A DNA stretch of 50,974 nucleotides from JAQGMJ01 sp036271855 (GTDB lineage Bacteria; Pseudomonadota; Gammaproteobacteria; Burkholderiales; JAEUOS01). A program made the translations under genes and the position numbers. Under the pieces are notes generated by a model. That model had not been told where the DNA came from, made no database searches, and saw only the letters and a list, made by a program, of their open reading frames with translations. Below, one piece after another: positions 7,088-14,690 of the stretch (the first letter of the stretch is position 1; the number at the start of each line of letters is the position of its first letter). Location of the stretch: NCBI GenBank assembly GCA_036271855.1, contig DATAZV010000324.1, positions 1 through 50,974 of the forward strand, read 5' to 3'.

Positions 7088-8257
7088 CTAGACCTCGATG
7101 CCGCGGTAAATCCAGTCCACCTCGAAAAAATTCTCCGGACCGCGCTGCCCCGCCAGATGGTTGCGCAGGTCGCGCGCGCCGCCGCCGGCATGGCAGACGT
7201 GGCCGAAAAAGCGCGAAGTGAGGGTGATGCGCGCGGCGCGCAGATAGCGCGCGTCCTCGTAGGACTGCAGTGTCTGATTGACCGGCGCTCCGTTGCGCGC
7301 AGCCATCTTCGCCGCCAGCACCACGCCGTCTTCCATCGCCATGCAGGCGCCCTGCGCCAGGTATTGCAGGGTCGGGTGGGCGGCGTCGCCCAGCAGGGTG
7401 ACATTGCCCTGGGTCCAGCCGGCGGTGGGCTCGCGGTCGCACATCACCCAGCTGCGCTCGGTGGAAATGAAGCCCAGGGCGTCGCGCACGTAAGGCACCA
7501 TGCCGGAGAAGATGCGCCGCACCTCATCCATGCTGCCCCAGTCGGCGCGGCCCTGCTTGTATTCCTCGCTCTCGATCACGCAGACGTTGTTGAGCACGGT
7601 GCCGCCGCGCAGGCGATACTGCACCAGGTGCAGGTTGGGCCCGACCCAGATCACCATGTCGTCGACAAAGCGGGTGTCGCTCACCTTGTCCATCGGCACC
7701 ACGCCGCGATGCGCCACATGGCCGGAGACGCGCGGCTCGCCGTCGCCGATGATCTGCTGGCGGCCCGCCGAGCGCAGGCCATCGGCGCAGATCAGCATCT
7801 CGCCCTCGACCTCGCGGCCATCGTCCAGCGTCACCTGCACCCGGCCGCCGTCCTGCCTGAAAGACTTCAGGCCGCTGGAGGTTTCCAGCGACACCAGCTC
7901 CGGCTTGTCACGGCAGGCGTCCAGTAGCGCACCGTGCAGGTCGCGGCGGTGGATTACCGCATAGGGCCATTTGTACTGGTGGCGGAACGCCCCCTTGAGG
8001 TGGATGCGCGACACCTCGCGGCCGTTGGTGGCGTCCTGCATCACCAGGTTATTGGGGAAAAACGCGGTCGCTTCCAGCGCCTCGCGCACCCCCAGGCGCT
8101 CCAGCATCTCGAAGGCGTTGGGCCCGAGCTGGATGCCGAAGCCGATTTCGCCGAATTCCGGCGCGCGCTCCAGCACCCGCACCTTGAAACCCTTTTGCGC
8201 CAGCGCCAGCGCGGCGGAAATGCCGCCGATGCCGCCACCCGCGATAAGTATGGTCAT
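7088..8257 (-). CDS. FAD-dependent monooxygenase, 3-hydroxybenzoate 6-hydroxylase-like
   Basis: Class A flavoprotein hydroxylase of 389 residues. Seen: the N-terminal FAD motif ILIAGGGIGGISAALALAQKG, the DG motif MLICADGLRSAGR, and the GD motif VTLLGDAAHPTLQYLAQGACMAMEDGVVLA. The overall pattern (FGEIGFGIQLGPNAFEMLERLGV, YAVIHRRDLHGALLDAC, FFEVDWIYRG at the end) resembles 3-hydroxybenzoate 6-hydroxylases and salicylate hydroxylases, which hydroxylate an aromatic acid with NAD(P)H and O2. The start is the ATG with AGGAAAC just upstream; the 26 extra in-frame codons before it lack support. No ring-cleavage gene is adjacent, so the substrate remains open between 3-hydroxybenzoate and a related acid. 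Confidence 0.87.
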   Translation of the reverse strand: MTILIAGGGIGGISAALALAQKGFKVRVLERAPEFGEIGFGIQLGPNAFEMLERLGVREALEATAFFPNNLVMQDATNGREVSRIHLKGAFRHQYKWPYAVIHRRDLHGALLDACRDKPELVSLETSSGLKSFRQDGGRVQVTLDDGREVEGEMLICADGLRSAGRQQIIGDGEPRVSGHVAHRGVVPMDKVSDTRFVDDMVIWVGPNLHLVQYRLRGGTVLNNVCVIESEEYKQGRADWGSMDEVRRIFSGMVPYVRDALGFISTERSWVMCDREPTAGWTQGNVTLLGDAAHPTLQYLAQGACMAMEDGVVLAAKMAARNGAPVNQTLQSYEDARYLRAARITLTSRFFGHVCHAGGGARDLRNHLAGQRGPENFFEVDWIYRGIEV

Positions 8258-8280
8258 GTTGTTTCCTGAAGCAATGCATA

Positions 8281-8305
8281 GTTGATCAACATCACGTGCA
8301 TTGTA
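8281..8305 (-). promoter_or_regulatory. Candidate promoter and operator of the monooxygenase
   Basis: On the minus strand TACAAT (8305-8300) is a fair -10 box; the -35 is weak. GTTGATCAAC (8281-8290), a perfect 10-bp palindrome, then falls at or just after the expected transcription start and 24-33 nt before the ATG. This is the position of a repressor roadblock. MarR-family regulators of aromatic-acid hydroxylase genes use short palindromes of this kind; that link is inference, and no regulator gene is adjacent. Confidence 0.45.
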
Positions 8306-8609
8306 CGTATGCCAACCGGATTTGCCTTCATGCATCGCGGCATGCGGGGCATGCGGCGCGAAATGACAATAAATGAGGGTGATTTTTTGAAAATATCTTG
8401 CCGGTTACCACAAGCGTGTTGGGCAAGCGTCCCATGCCATGGGCTTTTTCGGGCGCGCGTCGACCTTGACCCCGACCTCGAAGCCGCACGCGGCGCACGG
8501 GCATGCACCAATCTGTCCAGGGTGTTGTTCATCCTGGTGACTAACATACGCAAGTCGGTCAACTAAGTGTGGATGATTTGTATGCGATCCGCGGGATGGT
8601 GTAACCCCG
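8306..8609. other. Non-coding region upstream of the monooxygenase and phoX
   Basis: About 300 nt with no supported gene between two divergent transcription units. Short frames here (for example 8254-8562 on the minus strand) have no ribosome site and no recognisable protein. The stretch 8361-8400 is AT-rich for this genome. Nothing else was identified. Confidence 0.5.
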
Positions 8610-8627
8610 CTGTCACAAAAGATTCAT
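8610..8627 (+). promoter_or_regulatory. Pho box upstream of phoX
   Basis: CTGTCAC-AAAA-GATTCAT has the layout of a PhoB site: two 7-nt half-sites separated by a 4-nt A-rich spacer. The first half matches CTGTCAT at 6 of 7 positions and the second ends in the conserved TCAT. It lies 97 nt before the phoX ATG. PhoB normally takes the place of a -35 element; a convincing -10 about 10 nt downstream is not obvious. Phosphate-starvation control of phoX is the natural inference. Confidence 0.65.
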
Positions 8628-8723
8628 AACATCCTCGCAGGCCCGTGCGGGGGACAAGTCAGCTCGCGCGCGCGGGACGTATTGCATTCGCATGCGTCCT
8701 TCCCGACCTCAAGGAAACTGCGC

Positions 8724-10652
8724 ATGATCAACCTTCCCCGCCGCCGCGCCCTCGAACTGATTGCCGGCGTCCCGCTGCTGCCCCTGGCGGGCGGCGTGTT
8801 GCCCGGCCTGGCCCGTGCCGCCACCTTCGGGGCCGCGCACGACATGTCGGTCAGCTTCACCTCGATGCCGGCGCCCAGCCTGGCCGACCCGGCGGCGATG
8901 GCCACCACCAGCGTCAGCTCCTCGCTGCAGGTGCGTCACGGCAAGGGCGCGGTACGCAGCTACAAGCTGCAATACGAAACCTTTTTCATCACCGGCACCA
9001 TGGTGCCCGACGGCCGTGGCGGCAGCACCCTAGCGGGCGGCTACTACGACATCAGCGGCAAGCCGATTGCCGACTTAAGCGCGGCCGACAAGCGCCAGTT
9101 CTTTTCCGACTCGCCCGACGGCACTTCGCTGCTGACGCTAAAAGACGCGAAAGTGCCCGGCGTCAAGGGCAATACCGTGTTCGCCGTGGTGCAGTTCGAA
9201 TACACCACGCGCGATAGCGGCGGCGGCTCGATGTACGCCCGGCTGCCCTCGCCCTTCGCCGTGCTGACCCTCGACCAGAATCCGCAGACCGGCGCCCTGT
9301 CGCTGGTGAAATACCACAACGTCGACACCGCGCCGGTGCACGGCGTGTGGATCAGCTGTGGCGCCTCGCGCTCGCCCTGGAACACCCACCTGGGCAGCGA
9401 AGAATACGAGCCGGACGCCACCGTGATCGCCAAGGACGCGCGCTTTCGCGACTTCAGCAAAAACCTGTTCGGCGATGCGGAAAAAGCCAACCCCTATCAC
9501 TACGGCCACATCCCCGAGGTGACGGTGCATGCCGACGGCAGCGGCAGCATCAAAAAGCATTACTGCATGGGGCGCATTTCGCATGAGCTGGTCGAAGTGA
9601 TGCCCGACGAGCGCACCGCCCTGATGGGCGACGACGCCGCCAACGGCGGCCTCTTCATGTTCGTCGCCGACAAGGCGCGCGACCTCTCCAGCGGGACCTT
9701 GTACGTCGCCAAATGGGCGCAAAAAACATCGGAAGCCGGCGGCTCCGCCGACCTGTCGTGGATCAAGCTGGGACACGCCGGCAGCGAAGACATCAAGGCG
9801 CTGGCCGACGGCCTGCAAGCGCGCGAAATCGTCGATGCCAGGACGGAAGATCCGAAGGACGCGACTTACACGAAAATACCTTACAACGGCAAACCCAACT
9901 GGGTGAAGTTCACCCCCGGCATGGAAAAAGCCGCGGCCTTCCTCGAAACCCATCGCTGGGCCGCCGTGCGCGGCGCCAGCATGGGCTTCACCAAAATGGA
10001 GGGGGTGACCGTCAACGCGCGCGACAAGACGGCGTATCTGGCGATGTCCTACATCCAGCCGCCGATGAAAAACGGCTCCGGCGGCATCTCGGTGATGGGC
10101 CCGAATGCCGGCGCGGTCTATACGTTGAAACTCGACGGCGGGCAAAAGGACGAAACCGGCGCCGCCATCGACAGCCCCTGGGTGCCGGTATTCATGTCGG
10201 CCATTCCGGCCCTGCTCGGCGAAGACCTGAAAAGCCCGGACGAGCTAGGCAATCTGGCGCACCCGGACAAGGTTGCCAATCCGGACAACCTCAAGTTCTC
10301 CGAGGCCCTGCGCACCCTGTTCATCGGCGAAGACAGCGGCCTGCACGTCAACAACTTCCTCTGGGCCTACAACGTCGACAGCGGCCAGTTGTCGCGCGTC
10401 ATGTCCGCCCCCGCGGGCGCGGAATCCACCGGCCTGCACGCGGTGGACTACGTCAACGGCTTTGCCTACATCATGAGCAACTTCCAGCATGCGGGTGACT
10501 GGGAGTTGAACACCGACCCGAAAACCGGCGCGGTCACCGGCGGGCTGCACGCCAAGGTGGTAAACAAGCTCGACCCGATGGTTCGCGCCAACTACCGCAA
10601 CCGCTATAGCGCGGCGGTGGGATATCTGGCGGGGCTGCCGCATCCGGCCTAG
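8724..10652 (+). CDS. phoX: PhoX family alkaline phosphatase
   Basis: A 642-residue exported protein of the PhoX (DUF839) family, periplasmic calcium/iron phosphatases that release phosphate from organic esters. The N-terminus carries a Tat-type signal: PRRRALELIAGVPLLPLAGGVLPGLARAA, with a twin-Arg motif and an AxA-like site. Family blocks seen include HGVWISCGASRSPWNTHLGSEEYEPD, YHYGHIPEVTVHADGS, KKHYCMGRISHELVEVMPDERTALMGDDAANGGLFMFVADKA, FTKMEGVTVNARDKTAYLAMSY and FIGEDSGLHVNNFLWAYNVD. The ATG at 8724 has AAGGAAA 6-7 nt upstream and puts the RR close to the start; the in-frame ATG at 8682 has no such site. It is preceded by a Pho box and convergent with the hemerythrin gene. Confidence 0.93.
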   Translation: MINLPRRRALELIAGVPLLPLAGGVLPGLARAATFGAAHDMSVSFTSMPAPSLADPAAMATTSVSSSLQVRHGKGAVRSYKLQYETFFITGTMVPDGRGGSTLAGGYYDISGKPIADLSAADKRQFFSDSPDGTSLLTLKDAKVPGVKGNTVFAVVQFEYTTRDSGGGSMYARLPSPFAVLTLDQNPQTGALSLVKYHNVDTAPVHGVWISCGASRSPWNTHLGSEEYEPDATVIAKDARFRDFSKNLFGDAEKANPYHYGHIPEVTVHADGSGSIKKHYCMGRISHELVEVMPDERTALMGDDAANGGLFMFVADKARDLSSGTLYVAKWAQKTSEAGGSADLSWIKLGHAGSEDIKALADGLQAREIVDARTEDPKDATYTKIPYNGKPNWVKFTPGMEKAAAFLETHRWAAVRGASMGFTKMEGVTVNARDKTAYLAMSYIQPPMKNGSGGISVMGPNAGAVYTLKLDGGQKDETGAAIDSPWVPVFMSAIPALLGEDLKSPDELGNLAHPDKVANPDNLKFSEALRTLFIGEDSGLHVNNFLWAYNVDSGQLSRVMSAPAGAESTGLHAVDYVNGFAYIMSNFQHAGDWELNTDPKTGAVTGGLHAKVVNKLDPMVRANYRNRYSAAVGYLAGLPHPA

Positions 10653-10694
10653 CCAGCCTGGCACCTTGCTTCGAGGCGGCGGTCCGGCATGCCG

Positions 10695-11402
10695 CTACGC
10701 CGCCATGGTGAACTGGGAAATATCGCTTAGCTCGAGCCTTGACTCGGCGGCGCTGATCTGCCGTACCGCGTCCTCGAAGCCGTCATGGCCGAAGGTCTGC
10801 TTTTCGATGTCCTCGAATTTTTCCGACATCTCCTTGTAGGCCTTGTCGGAAAGCGAATCCTTCCATGCGATGAAGACAATGGTGTCCTCGCGCGCCGTGT
10901 GGTGCTCATACATCAGCTCGAAGGCGTCGAGAGCGCGCGCCAGCGGCGCCACGGCGGCGCCGGCGATACGGCCGTTGCGGGTCACGCTCATCACGTAGTC
11001 GTTGAGGGCGCGGCCGCGGTCGTGCTGCTGCTGCAACACGTCCGGATAGGCGGCGGCCGGCTGTTTGAGCTTGCGCACCGCCGGAAAGATGAAGACCTCT
11101 TCGATCTTGCGCTCGTGATAGTCCTCGCCGAAGGAGCGGAACATCTGCGCGGTTTTCAGCAGGGCATCGGCCGGCACGGTGCGCGGGTCGTGGCGCAGGC
11201 GCGCGGCCGCCGCGCGGTAGACCAGCAGGGCGCGGCGCAGCACGCCGTGCTCGCGCATCAGGTCTTCGGCGGCCTGCACTTCCTTGGCGCCCTCGGCGCC
11301 GGCGGGACGCGCGGCGAGTGCTGCCAGGCCGGCGCCGCCGGCGGCAGCCAGGCTCAGAAAACGCCGGCGGTCCTGCGGCTTGCTGTTGATGTTTTCTTGC
11401 AT
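10695..11402 (-). CDS. Tat-exported hemerythrin-domain protein
   Basis: A 235-residue protein with a twin-arginine signal (DRRRFLSLAAAGGAGLAALAARPAGAEG, residues 11-38) followed by a four-helix hemerythrin-like domain. Putative di-iron ligands are visible: His in LMREHGVLRRALL, the H-x3-E pattern in EDYHERKIEEVFIFPAV, a His in LQQQHDRGRALNDY, and the pair of His plus acidic residue in MYEHHTAREDTIVFIAW. The family binds O2 or senses oxygen, NO or iron. Export through Tat fits folding with metal in the cytoplasm. The start MQENINSKPQ is taken because the 76 upstream in-frame codons are low-quality and overlap the region of the next gene. The physiological role is unknown. Confidence 0.88.
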   Translation of the reverse strand: MQENINSKPQDRRRFLSLAAAGGAGLAALAARPAGAEGAKEVQAAEDLMREHGVLRRALLVYRAAAARLRHDPRTVPADALLKTAQMFRSFGEDYHERKIEEVFIFPAVRKLKQPAAAYPDVLQQQHDRGRALNDYVMSVTRNGRIAGAAVAPLARALDAFELMYEHHTAREDTIVFIAWKDSLSDKAYKEMSEKFEDIEKQTFGHDGFEDAVRQISAAESRLELSDISQFTMAA

Positions 11403-11541
11403 GGCTGGATCCGTTTTTTCGCGCGCGGCCGGCGGCCGAAGTTGCAGCACCGCGCCCACCATAAGTCCGGCCGAAAACAGGGTCTGTCGGCACCGGCGCA
11501 ATGCGCTGTCGGCGGATTCCGACAGCGCATTGCGCCTTGCC

Positions 11542-12849
11542 TCAGGCGGCGCGGACGCGCCCCTGCACCAGGCGCACCTTGCGCGGCGCGGCGATCCAGA
11601 TCGCCGCCGCCGACACAACGCAGCAAGCAATGGCGAGCAGGAAGGCCATACGGTAGCTGCCCGTGACGTCGTGGATCACGCCGGTGACCCAGGGGCCGGC
11701 GGCGCCGCCGCCGATCAGGGCGACGGTGAGGGTGCCGAAGACGGCGCCGAAATGCGGCCCCTCGAAAATCTCGGCGGCGATCGGCCCCATCACGGCCACC
11801 GCCGCATAGCCGAGGAAGCCTTGCGAGACCACCATCGCGTACAACAGCGCATTCGATGGCGCGTGTTCCATGGCGATCAGCGCGGCGTAGCAGATCACGA
11901 AACCCAGGCAGGCGATGGTCCACACCCACTCGCGGCCGATGCGGTCCGACAGCGCGCCCAGGCCGATCTGCCCGGGAATGGCGACCGCGCTGACCAGGCC
12001 CAGCGCCCACGCCGCCGTCAGCGGGGCGAAACCAAGCTCGGTCAGGTATTTGGTCTGGTGCACCTGCACCGCGTACCAGGCGTAGACGACGCAAAAGTAC
12101 GCCAGCATGAGCCACCAGAAGCGGGCGGTGGAGAGCGCCCGCGCCAGGGTCCACTCGATGGCGGTCCAGGCCGGGTCGGCGATGTTCGAGGCCAGTCGCT
12201 TGGCCTCGGCGGCGGCATGCGAGTCGCCGTCCGGCAGCAAACCGAGGTCTTGTGGGCGGCGGCGCACCAGCAGGGCCAGTGGGCCGATCACCAGCAGGAT
12301 CAACAGGCCCATCACCGAACACGAGGCGCGCCAGCCGTCGCGCACGATGATGCCTTGCAGCCAGGGCAGCAGGATGATCGCGCCCGCCCCGGCGCCGGCG
12401 AAGGCGATGCTCATCGCCAGCCCGCGGCGGCGCACGAACCAGCTCGGCAGGAACAGCGAGTGCGCGGTGTAGGTCATGAGATTGGTGCCGCTGCCGACCA
12501 GGATGCCCAGGGTGGCGTAGAGCTGCCAGGGCTTTTCGATCAGCGGCGCCAGCAGCATGCCCAGGCTCATCAGGACGACGCCGGTTTCGATCACCACGCG
12601 CGGGCCGCGGCTGTCCATCAGGCGGCCGACCAGCGGGCTGATGATGGCCGAGACCAGGAAGCCGAAGGAAAAGGCGCCGGCCGCCAGACCCCGGTCCCAG
12701 CCGAATTCGCCGATCAGCGGCGGCAGCAGCAGCGAGAAGGCGGTGCGCGCGGTGACCGCGATGGCCATGGTGACAAAGGCGACGGCGATGATGATCCAGC
12801 CGTAGTAAAACGGCAGGCGCGAGGACCAATGCCGGGGCGCGGTGTCCAT
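11542..12849 (-). CDS. MFS transporter (OFA/monocarboxylate-type)
   Basis: A 435-residue inner-membrane carrier with about 12 hydrophobic helices. The first helix is FYYGWIIIAVAFVTMAIAV. The loop 2-3 motif is LVGRLMDSRGPRVVIETG (MFS motif A), repeated in the second half as LGALSDRIGREWVWTIACLGFVI. The layout and the FYYGW start resemble oxalate/formate and monocarboxylate-type MFS proteins. MDTAPRHW is chosen as start because upstream codons are polar, proline-rich and lack a helix. The substrate is not predictable; neighbours (Bug receptor, aromatic hydroxylase) make an organic acid plausible. Confidence 0.88.
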   Translation of the reverse strand: MDTAPRHWSSRLPFYYGWIIIAVAFVTMAIAVTARTAFSLLLPPLIGEFGWDRGLAAGAFSFGFLVSAIISPLVGRLMDSRGPRVVIETGVVLMSLGMLLAPLIEKPWQLYATLGILVGSGTNLMTYTAHSLFLPSWFVRRRGLAMSIAFAGAGAGAIILLPWLQGIIVRDGWRASCSVMGLLILLVIGPLALLVRRRPQDLGLLPDGDSHAAAEAKRLASNIADPAWTAIEWTLARALSTARFWWLMLAYFCVVYAWYAVQVHQTKYLTELGFAPLTAAWALGLVSAVAIPGQIGLGALSDRIGREWVWTIACLGFVICYAALIAMEHAPSNALLYAMVVSQGFLGYAAVAVMGPIAAEIFEGPHFGAVFGTLTVALIGGGAAGPWVTGVIHDVTGSYRMAFLLAIACCVVSAAAIWIAAPRKVRLVQGRVRAA

Positions 12850-12972
12850 CGGGTAGCGGCCTTTGTCGGTGTGGATGGCGGGGCGGCGCCGTAGCGGGCC
12901 GCCTTTTGTTCCGCGCAATATACAGGTGCGCCTTGCGCCCGGCCAATTACGCCGCGGGTAGCCGTGGCGTAA

Positions 12973-12999
12973 AAAAGGGCCGCGATCGGCGGCCCTTTT
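12973..12999 (-). terminator. Intrinsic terminator after the Bug receptor gene
   Basis: The arms AAAAGGGCCGC (12973-12983) and GCGGCCCTTTT (12989-12999) form an 11-bp stem around a 5-nt loop. Read on the minus strand the stem ends in a run of T, 24 nt after the stop of the 13024-14031 gene. It is symmetrical enough to work on either strand. Confidence 0.85.
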
Positions 13000-13023
13000 G
13001 GTCTTTTACGCCGGTCAGCGCGG

Positions 13024-14031
13024 CTACAGTTTTTCCATTTTTGTTTCGGCGACGACCTTGGTCCACTTGTTCACTTCGGACACCACCAGGTCGTGGAATT
13101 CTTCCGGGGTGCCGCCGCGCGAGTCGATGCCGAAGTCGGCGAACTTCTGCCGGATATCGGGCAGGGCCATGGCGGCGTTGATTTCACGGTTCAGGCGTTC
13201 GATGATGGGGCGCGGCGTCTTCGCCGGCGCGGCCACACCGTTCCAGGCGATGACGTCGTAGTTGGCGACGCCGGATTCCTTCACCGTCGGCACCTCGGGC
13301 AGGCCGCGAAAGCGGCTGGCGGCGGTGACCGCGATCGCCTTGATGTCGCCGTGCTTGAGCATCGCCAGCACCGGCGCGCCGATCTCGAAGGCCACCTGGA
13401 TGTCGCCGCCCCTGAGCGCGGAGATCAGCGAGGGCGTGCTCTTGAACGGCACGATCGAGGCGGGGGTGCCGGTGACGGCCTTGAACAGGGAGGCGGCCAT
13501 GTTCTGCCCGCTGCCTACGCTGACCGAGCCGATATTGAATTTGGCCGGATTGGCCTTGGCCTGCGCCAGCAGGTCCTGCACGCTGTTGACCGGGCTGTCC
13601 TTGTCGGCCAGGATGATGACGGTGAAATAGCCCATCGCCGAGACCGTATTGAAGTCCTTGATGATGTCGAAGGGCAGGGTACGAAAGAGAGCGGCGGACA
13701 CCGCGTTGCCCTGGTTCAGGTGCAGCAGGTTGTAGCCGTCGGGCTCGGACTTGGCCACCAGGTCGGCGGCAACGATGCCGCCGGCGCCGGGGCGGTTGTC
13801 CACCACGATCTGCTGGCCGAGCTTGGCCGATACTTTTTCGGCCACCATGCGCGCGGTGATGTCGGCGACGCCGCCGGGGGCGTAGCCGACCACCAGGCGG
13901 ATCGGCTTTTGCGGCCAGGCGCCTTGCGCGCTTGCGCCCGGCGGCAGGGCGCTGCCAAGGGCGAGAGCGCCTGCGCTTTTGAGAAAGTCGCGCCGGCGTG
14001 CGGGCGCCGGATTGAGGTCGGTCTGTTTCAT
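13024..14031 (-). CDS. Bug/TctC-family solute-binding protein (Tat signal)
   Basis: Periplasmic receptor of the tripartite tricarboxylate transporter family, 335 residues. Seen: the twin-Arg signal ARRRDFLKSAGALALGSALPPGASAQG; the mature start WPQKPIRLVVGYAPGGVADITARMVAEKVSAKLGQQIVVDNRPGAGG; KSEPDGYNLL; IVPFKSTPSLISALRGGDIQVAFE; GLPEVPTVKESGV; and a WNGVAAPAKTPRPIIERLNREI block. RRDFLK fits the Tat consensus, common in one Bug subgroup. The start at 14031 follows an AGAGACA; ATGs at 14043 and 14064 are alternatives. No TctA/TctB permease genes are adjacent, so it is an orphan receptor. The ligand is likely a carboxylate but cannot be named. Confidence 0.93.
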   Translation of the reverse strand: MKQTDLNPAPARRRDFLKSAGALALGSALPPGASAQGAWPQKPIRLVVGYAPGGVADITARMVAEKVSAKLGQQIVVDNRPGAGGIVAADLVAKSEPDGYNLLHLNQGNAVSAALFRTLPFDIIKDFNTVSAMGYFTVIILADKDSPVNSVQDLLAQAKANPAKFNIGSVSVGSGQNMAASLFKAVTGTPASIVPFKSTPSLISALRGGDIQVAFEIGAPVLAMLKHGDIKAIAVTAASRFRGLPEVPTVKESGVANYDVIAWNGVAAPAKTPRPIIERLNREINAAMALPDIRQKFADFGIDSRGGTPEEFHDLVVSEVNKWTKVVAETKMEKL

Positions 14032-14140
14032 TGTCTCTTTCATTTTCGTTTTGCTCGCGTCCATGGGGACCGGGAGGGGATGATAGCCAGAGCCGGCCTT
14101 GCAGGCAACGCATGGGCGGGATTCGCCCGCCGCGGCATTG

Positions 14141-14602
14141 TCAGCGCGGCGCGGCCGGCGCCGGCCCGGAAGCCTGGTCGCGCGGCGCCGCCGAGGCCGG
14201 CAGGCCGAAGACGCGGTCGAAGGCCCAGGCGAAAGTGAAGGTATAGCCGAGAAAAAAGATCACCAGCGTGAGGTCGAGCAGCAGGGCCTGCATCAGGCTG
14301 ATGCGAAACCACCAGGCGATCAGGGGCACCAGCAGGGCGACCAGGCCCCCTTCGAAGCCGATGGTGTGGGCGATGCGCCGCGCCAGGCTGCGGCCGCGCT
14401 TCACCTGGCGTTTCTCCCAGGCTTCGAACAGATGGGTATAGACGAAGTTCCAGGTGACGGCGACGGCCGAGGTGGCCGCCGCCAGCACGCTGGAGTGACC
14501 CAGTTCGTTGCCGGAAAACAGCGCCAGGCCGAAGGTGGCGCAGACGATGGCGATGGCCTCGAACAGGGTGACGTAGACGATTTTGCGTTTCAGGCCTTGC
14601 AT
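14141..14602 (-). CDS. PACE-family efflux transporter
   Basis: A 153-residue inner-membrane protein with four hydrophobic helices arranged as two bacterial transmembrane-pair repeats. Diagnostic segments are KRKIVYVTLFEAIAIVCATFGLALFSG, VTWNFVYTHLFEAWE and RRIAHTIGFEGGLVALLVPLIAWWF. The acidic residue in the first helix (LFEAIA) corresponds to the Glu needed for proton-coupled transport in AceI. PACE proteins export chlorhexidine or other cationic or amphipathic compounds. The start MQGLKRKI is preferred over the upstream ATG at 14683, which would overlap the promoter of the divergent bioC-like gene. The C-terminus is Ala/Pro-rich. Confidence 0.88.
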   Translation of the reverse strand: MQGLKRKIVYVTLFEAIAIVCATFGLALFSGNELGHSSVLAAATSAVAVTWNFVYTHLFEAWEKRQVKRGRSLARRIAHTIGFEGGLVALLVPLIAWWFRISLMQALLLDLTLVIFFLGYTFTFAWAFDRVFGLPASAAPRDQASGPAPAAPR

Positions 14603-14690
14603 GGTGCGGGGTACTTTTCTGGCGGCGGTGCGAAATGGCGGTGCGTATTGTCCCTGATTTGGCGCCGTGGGCGGGTTGTACAATCGCGCC

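Noticed and set aside
8254..8562. 102-codon minus-strand frame upstream of the monooxygenase
   Set aside because: No conserved pattern, covers the likely promoter and operator.
11354..12946. Minus-strand frame of 530 codons overlapping the MFS gene in another frame
   Set aside because: Arg/Pro/Ala-rich, while the alternative frame encodes a clear 12-helix MFS protein.
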